Part shown: piece after piece, positions 23,601-35,600 of the stretch
How positions within the stretch are numbered: position 1 is the stretch's first letter
Layout of the letters: every line of letters starts with the position of its first letter
Assembly (NCBI GenBank): GCA_029718625.1
Contig: CM056376.1
Coordinates: forward strand, 80,050,710-80,114,709
DNA: 64,000 nt
Direction: 5' to 3'
Origin: Synaphobranchus kaupii
Lineage: Eukaryota; Chordata; Actinopteri; Anguilliformes; Synaphobranchidae
Made by a program: the position numbers and the translations under genes
The notes under the pieces: model-generated
Told to the model about the DNA's origin: nothing
Database searches by the model: none
What the model saw: the letters and a program-made list of their open reading frames with translations, nothing else

Positions 23601-26600
23601 ATGGCAATCATCCTCTACGTCTGTAGAAAAGCACTGTTTTAAAGTAGCGGCAGGAACTTAGCTTAATGTAGAAGCTTCTGATCAAACTGAATAATCTGTA
23701 GAGCATACAATTTTATAGGAGTACATCGTTTGTCGTTCCGCATGGTGCCAAGGTGAATTAATTTTACTCAGCACAGGAACAAGGTTTTATTTCTTGTAAA
23801 TTCGCTTCATTCAGGTGTTCTGGACAGTAATGAATGGAGTGTATCCATTTACTTGACTTCACAGTCATGAAGTTCAACATTGAGCTAAATCAAATGGTTA
23901 GGCTACAGAATATCACGCAACGGATCAGTTCACAGTATATTCATAAGCTTGAGGTACGTAAAATGAAAACAAGCTTTCCTAATACGAGTCGTGACAATTA
24001 GAGCGAGGATTTTTGCGCACTTCCGTTTTTTCCCCAACTTCAATACGTCTATATGCGACTGTGATGACACAAACGGATGAGACGGGACTACAGCCAGAGC
24101 GAGGTCGTCACAACCCTAGCCTACAGGGACATCTGGAGGTTAACTGCTGAAATTCATGCAGACCGACTGATGTTCATGTACGGCAACAAAACCGAGGGAA
24201 AACGTTTCACTGGATGTAACAAGTATTTATCCATCTTCCTTGTTTAGGCTTTGAACTCGATGCACGCTTGGCGCTTCAAGTTAAGTTCAGACTCCCGATT
24301 AGACCATGACGTCAACAAAATGCTCATTATTTGTCAAAAAACAGCCCCAAGTTCCCTTTAAGCAAATGTTTCTCTCCATATCGACTTTCTCCAGACAGAT
24401 TTGAGGAGGAAAAAGACCTCAGAGCACATCTGGACGTTCTGTTTTCTTTAGAAAAAGGGAAAGAACGTTCGCCCGCTTCTTTGCCAAGAACTCTGAAAAC
24501 CGCAGGGTGGAAAAACACATTCCCGTTTTATGCATCTAGTAAACATGCATAATTAATGCAATAAAAGAGCATATAATCTAATAACCGGACTGACTGAGAT
24601 CACACTGCTCAGCGCCTTTAGTCTTTACTGTGCAGCCATTGTAGGCAGCCTGGAAACGGTTATCCTGCGGGGAGAAGAACAGGAACTGCCCAATCTCCCG
24701 CTGCTTATAAACAAACAGGCATTTCCCCATGAAGGTCTGCAAAGTACTGGAAACGGTATGCACTCGCCAAGATGCAGCACTAAGGCTCAGCTCATTTAGA
24801 CTGAATACAAAAGACACAACAACGACCGTTATTGTGATCTCGCGGATTTGCACTACGAGTGGATGTGGGAGGGGCGGGGAAAGGGGAGTGGGAGGGGCTT
24901 GCCTGGGTGGACCGTCTGGACTGCCTCGCCTGCCGGGACCGGGCTTTCCTCTGGGATTCTGACTCTTCGTCCCGGACGGGAGTGAGGTACGATCTGCCCA
25001 AGCAAGACAAACACAGATGAACTATGCCTTTAAGGACTTTATGAAATGGTGCCCAAATCTTGCTTTGTATCTTGATTAACCTGTGTACTGATAAGAAATA
25101 CCAAAACCTCCCAGTTATTAAATGCTCTTCCTATCCACACACTAAAAGCCCTCACTGACAATGAAAATACGCACAGCACAACTTAAGGTAACATTTTTAA
25201 GATTTTTAAAGACAGACACAGACAGTTTTAGACCCTAATTAGTTGCTCTACCCCAAGCTAAAAGTGCATATATCCTCAGATAACACCCTCGTATCCTTGG
25301 GGAATTTTAAACCTCCTACAAAAAATAAAAATAAATTTTAAAAAACTGACAGAAGAAGCAATTTCATTAAATCTAAAAGATGCCATGTTCTGAAGGGCTT
25401 GAGATCAAAACCAAAGCTTTATACCCATGCATACAGCTCATCCTCAAAGACAAAAACAAATGTTTACAAATACTGGGACTTGCCCCAGAAACAGCCTACA
25501 ATCTGACATACACCTTAAACTAATGACCCCCAAATACTTTCCTTCAGTTTCCAAGAAACGTTTCTCTGCTTGAGAACAAACCATATTTCACGCCATATAC
25601 AAAAGTCATTAGTGGCTTTTGAGAAATTGTGTCAGCTTTTGCAAGAGCCCATATATGGACAAATTGTGCAGTCAAAGCTGAAAAGAATTCCATAGCAGGT
25701 GGCTCACTTCACCAGTGACTTTCTTGACCACAATAAACCATTATTAAAAGGCCAAATATGAAAGAAATGGCAAATGTACACATGCACTCTTTATACAATC
25801 TACATGTATACGAGGGAAAAAAACAGCTGCATGACACTGGATGACTTAAGTTGTTTATGAACAAAGGCTGCGCTAGTTTGTATGATTTTAGATGCTATTG
25901 TTGGAACTGTGCCCTGCAATAAAGTAAACCAGATTTTGTATGTTTGGGAGGATGTGCAGGTTACGGAGTAGGCCAGCGAATCTGTGTGTACGTGTTCATT
26001 CATGTGAGTGTGCGTGTGGGAGTGTGTTCATGCCGGTTTGGGTGAGTGTATGCATCCAAGCGAGTGTGTCTCTGCAGTCTGCACGTCTATTAATTTGAGT
26101 GCGCGTACATGTCTATTCATATCCTCTGGAGACCCAGCAATTCATTTTTGTCCAGTGTAGGGGACATGAGTCTCTGGTCTTAATCTCAAGAATATCAAGA
26201 ATATATTAGACTATGCTGAAACCTACGCTACAAGGGACATTCAATAAAAGTAAATAATATTTATCATACAAGTAATGATATATATTTTTTTATTTACTTT
26301 TTTATTTTATTTTATTTTTTTTAATTGTGTTTATTTCCATTCAAGACATTTGTATTATGTCAAAAAATGTAAATACTTTTTTCTACTAGGTTTCAGGAGG
26401 AGACGACTGAATCTGTGTGTGTCTGTCAGTCTGCATTTCTGAATCTGTGTGCATGTCTGTCTGCATTCCTGAATGTGTGTGCTTCTACGCGAGTGTCTGT
26501 CGAACCTGCGTCTCTCCCTGCCGTCGGAGGACAGTACAGTGCTGGTGGTGGACGTAGTGGTGGTAGTAGATGCTGTATTTATAACCGTAGGAATAACTGC

Positions 26601-29600
26601 AGCAGATTCCTTCTCCGCACTGTCATCTGTCCAGAACCTGTGGGAGATACAGATGCTTACAAAGGGCAATCACAGAAACACAGGCTGTGCTAAGGCTGCT
26701 TGTGTTACTGTAAAGGGATATCGCTCTTTATGGGGATTTTACTGATGGCATTTCGGTTACAGTTTGTGTTTTCGACTGGCCCAGCCCTCTGGGGGCATAA
26801 CGGTGCTGTACAAGCCACTTCAGAGTTACTTTAAGTGTAGCCCCTTGCTTTAAACCACAAACTTGCAAATGCCCCAATACCAGCCATTGTAAAGCCCTCA
26901 AGTTGTCAAACATCTGTCGGTGTCTAAAAAATCCTTCATCACAGACAAAGACTATCTGGGCTAATCAAAAACATACACTATGGATGAAATAATCGAAAAA
27001 AATATATATAGATATAAATCTGAAGAAAATGAACGACCACTTTAAACATGGCTTTACTTATTCTCAACGCCAATCCTATTTGTAGGCCGACGCCAGCCGC
27101 AACTGTGACTATTTGGGAGGGTTCAGGTAAACGCATGTCCTCTGAAACAAGCGCAGCCATTCTTTTCACCGTGGGTCAAACAATAGAGCCTACACAGGAA
27201 CGGGAGGGGGAAGGAGGGGCCAGGTGGTGAAGCCTAGCAACAGGAAATAGCCTCTACTGTGCATGTTGAGCACAAAAGAGCTTGTTGCCCACTGAATTCA
27301 ATGTGGAACACCAAGGTGATTTAACAACCAAAGAACACCTCATGGGTCAATTTTTTGTGATCATAAATTTCATTACGCGCAGCAGTTCGTGAAACAATGA
27401 TCGTTTTGGTCCAGAAGTTTTGGGAAAAATATTCATTCAAATTTATTTAAAGACATTGCAAGGAGCCGATTGGCTGGACAAAAGAGTCCCTAATGCATGG
27501 CCAGGCTGGAAATGCCTTCTGACCGAAGCCCTCCCAGGGCAACGCTATGGCGAATTATGAGTCCCCCTGCAAGGCTACTAGTAGGCTGCAGTCAGGATTA
27601 TATTCCAGACCCTGGGGCCTTCACAGGGGCAGGGGGATCCAAATAAATGCCCTTAGCTTATTCTGTCCAATTAGGGAGCTGACGGACAAGTATTTTTAGC
27701 CATGCACTCCGTAAAAGTAAAAGACTTTTCTTTCCCCAATTTGCGTTTCAAAGTTGAGTAACAATGTGGGAAACTAGTAGCAATGGCTGAAGTGAAAGCT
27801 AAGCTTGGATAGCATCTCATTTGCTTACCACGCACCCTTGCCGGGGTAACTAACAAGGCTTACGTTTGACGCGTCGTCCGTTTGTACCGCAGTAACAGCA
27901 GGGGATTGGAACCCGCGATCGCTTCATTTCCTCGCGGAAACCGTGCGTACCTGCTGGTGATGCTGGAGGAGCCGGTGCGGGTGGAGGAGGTGGAGCCGGG
28001 GCCGGAGCCGGACAGCAAGCTCCGTTGGCCAGATGGCGAGGTAATGGAGGAGGTGGTGGTGGTGGTGGAGGAGGTGGAGGTGACGCCGGAGCTGGGGGCG
28101 TCGTCGAACTTCCTGCCAAACGAGCCGCTGAGGGGGCACAACACGATGGTCAGAGACACGGAACGAGAGGGAGGGATGGAGGAAAGAAAGGGTGAAGAGA
28201 GAGGGAGAAGAGGGCGAGAAGAGAGAGAGGGAGGCAGAGGGAGAAACGCTCAAGATAAACTTTCTGTACCGTATGCTCAAATATTTTCACTGCAAAGTTA
28301 AACATACACGCATTACTACAGGGAGAATGCATTTACAAAGCAAGCTTTTACATTAAATAAACTATTACATAGAAGAAACACATATGGCATTAAATAAATA
28401 AGTATATCACAAAAAAGCTAAGCGTGTGGCAAAGAACAGGAGCTAGCAGATGCTGTTGAGCCAATACCTTCTATAGATGCTGTAAGACTGGTACTGGAAT
28501 GAAGGCGATTGCCATGGTTTAGTGTTACAGGCATTAGGGTCCAAGCTGGTGGCGGACGAGGACTTTGCCGGCACGTCTCGAGCGCTGCTGCTCCGCCCTA
28601 TCGCTAGCGAGTGGGACGTGCTGGCATGCGCGGCGGGCGAGAGAAGCGTGTTAACACACACAGACACACACACACACAAGCACGCACGCACAAACTTGGC
28701 ACACACTTAGGACTAGACACAAAACTACTCCGTCCTCTTGGCTCCTGCCTTCATTTCTTGTTGGCTGTCATGGCCATGTGAACAGCAAGGATCTGAACGG
28801 TTCGGGAGGCACTATGGGGCCAATCATCTTGGGCAGTTCAGTACTCATTAATCATTTATTATTTAGTAAATATCCATGATGACTCACTATGTATTACTTG
28901 GTAAACATCCATGATGGCTTCCACTTTACGAATGTATCTTTGCCCCATTGAAGAGCTAAACCGGCAACGTTCTGGTTACGAGCCCAGCTCCCTTCACCAC
29001 TAGGCTTCTGCCATCGCTGTCTACGGCGCAGGAGTTGGCGGGGGAATAGAAATGAGGCAGGAGCCAGCTCGGTCACGGGAGAGACACGGAACGTGATGAA
29101 ACTGAAGCGCTTTGCAGCTCGCTTTGCAGCGATACATAAGCTCCGGCACAAACCTACGGTCAGAGGTGGAAAGTCCAGGGGTCAGAAAGTAAAAGTCCTG
29201 CCAAGTGTTTCTTCCACCAGTGAACTCAGCCAGCTGATTTCACTAATTAGTTCTACCATCAGGTTGAAGAATTGTGCTAATTAGCAGATCCAGGTGATTG
29301 GAACAAAATACTGGAGAGGTCTTTTCCTTTCTGAACCAGGACTTTCCACCTCTGCCTATGGTGACGTGAGCATTTACCATGGGCACTGGTGTGCTTCTCA
29401 CGGGAGCGTGAGGAACAGAACTAAAGACATGAGGTAAAAAGCCATTTCGCAGACGGGACACAAATGAACGGTTAGCTCTATGTTATTTATGTCCGTGAAA
29501 ACCTACGGCCTGAAATGTCGTGAGGCGCCATGAGGCTGGAATGACCGTGAAGCGGTGATGCGCCAAGTTCCGCCAAAGAAGCGGTAGCTGAGGAACAAAG

Positions 29601-32600
29601 GCGGGCCGGCGCTAGAGCAAACCGGCCGCCGCGTGTAGCGCGCGGGCGACGCGGAGCCGAGAGGAGCAAACCTGCGCTGGTAGCTGGGCGTTTTGTTCTG
29701 GGAGGCGCTTCCATCGGTGTTCTTGGCATCGTCGTCCCAGCGCCTCCTGGTGTAGGAGCCGCTGCGCACCAGGCTAGCAGCAGAATCCCTGGGGAACACA
29801 ATCTACAATAGCACCAGGGCTCCATCCGTCCCTCCTGGTCTCAGAGTCTCAAATCACTCCTTAACGCTAAGAGATAACGGCAGTGAGAGCAATTACTGGC
29901 TCACTTCAGTGATCTATAACTGCAATGGGCTTGGTCCTTATCCTTCACTAACATTAACGTGAGTGGACCTCCTCCTCTAACTTCGGGAGGGTAATGATTT
30001 GTGCTCCTGCTGAAATGGATTAAAATGGCCAACGCTTTGTATAAATGTATAAACCTTATTTACACTCCTTAGCTGAAGTTTAAGTTAACTTTGCCTCTGA
30101 GACACTAATAGATTTTATCCAATAGCTTAGCCATTCGAGAGGGGCCAGTCTTTGCTCCAGTTTAAGCTGACGTCCTTCAAAATAAACAATATTTAAAGCA
30201 TAAAGGTGTACCTGCAGTCTATGGGTATACTGGGCAATTTCCTTTAAAGAGGGACTCCAGAAAAACTACTGATAGCAACGCAAGTGACACGAGCTGAAAG
30301 CTGCATTTTACCTCTTTACCTCCCGATTGTTTTTTTTCCCCCTCCTGAGGGGTATTATCATTCTCAACCAAAGCCGAACCCTAGCATACCCCTTCATGCC
30401 TTCAGTGTCTTACAAGGCCCAGAAGTGCGGGAACATTTACTGCGTCCAAGGTCTGCAATTTAAGCCCAGTTCAGCTTTTATCATAAACTGGCTATGGGTA
30501 AGATTATCTTACCCTGGATCAGTCTGAGCTTTTATCATAAACTGGCTATGGGTAAGATTATTTTATCCTGGATCAGTCTGAGCTTTTATCATAAACTGGC
30601 TATGGGTAAAATTATCTTATCCTGGATCAGTCTGAGCTTTTATCATAAGCTGGCTAGGGGTAAGATTAGCTGATCCTGGATCAGTGTGAGTGGACGCCGC
30701 GTACCCCCACAGCGTTACCCATTAGCCAGGATACCCCACGCGGCGCTAGTCTTCACCTGTTCTCCTTCTCGTCCACGTCCGACGTACTGGCGAACCTCCG
30801 GGAGGGGATTGTGGGCGCGACGTAGGCGAGCCGTGTGTTCTTCTCCTTCTCCTGCGGAATGAATATGCATAAAATGCAATTAAATCACAGTGGTAAACTA
30901 CTTCTACAGCACTTAGCGACTATAGATTTATGATAACTTTCTTCAGCGAGTTGGGTGGACTCACTGGACCATACATAAGAGTATATCCGAAGTAAATAAA
31001 TCTGCTGTTTTGAGAACACCTAGTAATTATAGTATTTTCTGGTCTAATATTCATTTTAGATATTACTGTGGGAAACCCTGAAAAGTGCCAAACTCTCAGT
31101 GCTGTATAGGTCTCTGCATATGCCTGCATAGGTATAGGTCTCTGCCTACACCTCTCCAACCCGTAACTCGGTGGGTGGCATACCTGCCATTATGATATGA
31201 AAAACTGAAATCTGTACAGGAAAGTGCATCCCATAAGGAGTGACCTCTGACCTTGTCCTTATCCTTGTTGTCCAGGGTGGAGGACAGGCGGGGGCTGGAG
31301 GCAGAGCGCATCACGCCAGACGTGTCCTTCTCCTTCAGGGCCTCCTTGGTGGCCGTGATCTCCGGCAGCGCCCCGTAGCTGCCCGTCTTCCGTAGTCCCA
31401 GGCGCCAGGAGGACGGCGACTCGTCCTTCCGGTCGTCCTCTTTGGGGGACACCTTTCCGGTGGGAGGAGCCTGCTGAAAAGGAGGGTGGGACATTGTTGT
31501 CAATGGTAACGAGGGAGCTCAAACTTAAAAGCTTCTTTTGAAACCTCACTTGAGACTAATCGCGAGTGGTGCAGTCACTGGATTGAGAAGCCCAACGCTG
31601 TCGATATCGGGTCCTGTGAGGGACTGCAAAATGACATGATGGGAATGTATGTTTGAGGAGACCCTCACTCTGCATCAGGATAGGGGATTGCAAGACCTGA
31701 AGTCATGCTCAGAAAGAAAGCTGGAGAGCCACAGTTCCACCAGAAACCTTTTTTTTTTTTCTTTTTTTTTTTTTATACATCTTGTTTGTCGTCCCCTCAA
31801 TTGAAAACTAGACAATGACATCAATTAAAAAAGTACAAGTAGTATACTTAAAATACTACCAAAAAACAAATAGTGTGAACAACTAACACTTTCACCTCTA
31901 TGCTTAGTAGCAATAGTATATCTGAAGGACATTATGTTAGCGCTGCAAATGGCTTAAGGGCACATTGTAATGGTTACAGTGAAAACAGACAACTCTAAAA
32001 CATTCATATCTCCACAGAGAAGCATTCATCTTCTGCAAAAGCACACAAGCGACAAACTAATGAACGGGTCAATGACATCTGGTCAACGTGTTAATCGGAC
32101 CATGCAGAAAACCTGTGAGCAGAAAGACGTTCAAGTTAGTGTGGTCTTGGGAGCGGTCAAGGCGGTTATTTTGAGCGGCAGTTGACGGGACGGGATTGGA
32201 AGAGGGGGGGAGGGGTGCAACTCAGGGGCACGCCAATGTCTCACCATCGGTTTTTTGGGCACAAGAGAAATGCCAGTTTTGCGCAAGCCCTGACGCCATA
32301 GTGCAGGATCGCTCGGCCCCCGTCGCAGCCACGAAAGGAGCAATAATATCAGACTAAACCAATCGAGACGAGACCAGTGATGAGAAAGGGATGGAGACAG
32401 ACAGGACAACAAGTAGAGAGCAGCAGCAGAGATATAACACACTTCAAGGGACAGAGAAAGAGAAGGAGAGGGAGGAGGGAAGAGGGAGAAGGAAGGACTG
32501 AGAGGTGCAGCAGCTTTTGGCTCACAACACACTACACAATCTTTGCTACAGAAAAACTGCAACTGGTTGAATTACAGTCGGATCACAACTGGAAACTGCG

Positions 32601-35600
32601 TGACCCCGACAGCTGCATTTGTCAAAACATCGTAGCACACGATCGCCAGGGTTGAACCAGTAGATGAAACTAAGCAGACATCAAGCGTGATGAGTGTACT
32701 TTGCTTCAAATGGGGACACAAAATTAGCCCTGTTGCACTATGGAAAAGAAAGGCAGTTGCTTTATATCCCTCGGGAAACTGCCTTTGGAGAAGTGCACTT
32801 CTCTGACGCACAAGGGGTCACTGCACTCAAATGGACGTGGCTCACAGCCATCAGGAAGTGTAATCAGGAGAATGGTATAAATATTACCATTTTAAGCAGC
32901 TTTCTCTTATAAGCCATTCTTATAAGAAAAGGTCAGTGTATTTTTTGTATAATTGTGGTTCCTTATATGCCAGGGAGGCATTTTGTTGAGTATCCTTAAT
33001 GATAAGTGCTACTAACTACATAGAATCCAATTGTCATTTCTCGTGGCTGCCGTGCCCAGTTCCTCCACTAGGTGGCAGCAGCTGCAAAGGGAACAGGGCG
33101 GACCGGGCGCTGGGGAGGGGGAAATGCGATTTGCTCAAATTCCCGTTCCGTCCATTTTGGCTCCTCCTCCGAGGTTCCGAGGACAGCTTCGCTCCGCGCT
33201 TCCAGGAACACCACCACCCATACAACTGCTGTCACAGTCAGTCCCACCAGAACCCAATTAGTCTGCTTTATGTAACTATACTCCAAAGCTGTGTGACAGT
33301 TGAAAGCCAACAACAACAAAATCTGTGTTAGCATTCATACGATACTCAAAATAACACTTATGACCTTGAACATAAATATAATTTTGAATAAATGTGAAAC
33401 TAGTCTTTAGCAATGACAGGCACAGCAGATTTGAGCTATTGACTAACCAGTATCCTAACCTTATATACCTTAATTATCTACACTCTCAAAAGGATGTGTT
33501 GATATCCATCACACATCTTACTTTTTTTTTTTTTACTACTCTTGTGTTACTTTAAATGCATTTTGTGTCAAATTACACAATTTGTGTGTTAAAAAGGGAG
33601 ACAGACTATGTTGAAAAGTAAGGCAAAATGTGTTGTCCTGAAAACCTTAACTAGACCTGGAGGTGTGTTAAAAAATGACACGTAATGTGTTGTTTTTAAC
33701 ACATCTGTTTTGAGAGAGGACAGAAACACAGCAGAGGCCATGGTTCTATGACAATTGAGTGAAGTCATTTCCCCCAGACCCCACCCCCCAGAATCAAATC
33801 AAGACCAGAATATTGGCAATGTGACTGTTTCTGAACAAAGGGCTATAGGTGTCTGCAGGGGGCAAATCGCAGGACGTTTGAACCAATTGGTGAAGGGCCC
33901 AGAATGACTTTGGCTGATTGGGGAGGGGCAGGGTCATGGCCGTACCTTCTTGACAGGCGATGTGGGGGTCACCTGGTTGGTGGGGGTGGTTGGGGAGGAC
34001 ACGGTGACGCTGACTGGCGCCGGGGTCGTGCTGTTTGCGCTGCTCGTGGGGGCGGAGGGCTTGTTCTTATCTGGAATAGGCAGGGAGACATGCACACACG
34101 TTACATACGAACAGCCTTTTATACCGGAACGGTCACTGCATTTGAGACACGCTCCTCAAAACGGGCTCCTAGGGTGGCTCTACCAGAAATAAAACCCAGA
34201 GTGACTGCTTGGTTGGACGTAGAATCTTGTCTAGGTGCTTGGCCCCTCCAAAACACTTTCCCTGGGGGTTAATTTTAAATTTGAAAACAGACAAAATATG
34301 AAATCTTCCAAGTAGCCTGCATTCCAATATTCAAAACCCACGCATTCCACTCACTCACACTCTACCCGCAAAACATTTCCTATCGCTACACAATCTGTGT
34401 AGCCTGGGATGGATCAAGAGGTCAACTACTTAAATGTATTCAAAATGTGCATTTCCATGGACACCGCCCACACTTGTCTAAGTGCTGTAGCAGATTCCCC
34501 CACACAGAGCACACTAGTTCAAATGGGAGACAGCCACGCACTGCGGCTTTGCATGCTGGAGTGGATAATTCGGACGGAATCTACACCTGGGCCTCTTTCC
34601 CCGTACGTGGATAACTCATATTTGCCAGCTAACTGTGCTGAGTACAACCTGGAAACCCCCCGAATATGGAACACAGGAACGAACGAAAACACTGCTCTGG
34701 GTTTTACTCGGCGCAGTTAGCCAGCTAGCTCGGTTATGCCAGCTACTAGGAAAAGGGCCCTGGTATTTCACCTGCTGGGCTCTCTTCGTCCCTGCCTTTT
34801 CTTTGTGCTCAGTTTATTGGGTACACGGTGCTTCTTGGGTTTGGAACTAAATTGTGCTTATTCATGAGGACGGGAGGCGGAATTAGCCTAGCTGGGTTCC
34901 TCCTTTATACCTTGTTTTCACGTTTGAACCTTTTCATTTAATTTTGCACAAAGCCCTGCAAGACTCTACTTCCTTGTTTTCTATTGTTTTGACTATGCTT
35001 GATTTTAGCTCTCTAGTTCCCATCTCACCTTCTTACCTTCCTCTTTTCAACCACCTGCTGTTATCTGACTATAAAGGATTGACCTCTTCTTGGCTGACAG
35101 TCTATCTGCAGTCTCTTTTGTGTGGTAGAAAGGCAGCCTACCTTCCCACAAGGGGTTCTGACCAATGGCAGGAGGACATGCCATGCAGCCTAAGCATTGA
35201 ATTAGAGTGCCCCACTACACTGCATGCATTTAGTAGACGCTCTTGTGCAGGGCGACTTACATTTTTGTTCAAAAAAATAGCAGTACAATATCCGTAACCT
35301 AATGAACCACTGTTATTAGTAGTAGTGATATTTCTGCATGGCAAATAATTTACTTGGAGATGTAGTAGTGTAATAGAAAAACAACAGACCCAACTGTCAT
35401 GACATGCACGCTGCTTGTTCTGAGTAATTGACTCATTCATTGAAAGGGGCGTGTTCAAAATAATAGCAGTGTGGAGTTTAATTAGAGAATTCATTCATTC
35501 TGTGATTCTTCAGTAATTTAAAGCGAAGTTAAATCGTGAAAGATTTCTTCAGTTTATACAGTAAGTGTTTGAGTTTGAAGAGAAAAATGTTGACACAAAT

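Noticed and set aside
28905..29015. Functional tRNA gene
   Set aside because: A- and B-box-like sequences are degenerate and embedded in a SINE-like context; no cloverleaf can be drawn.
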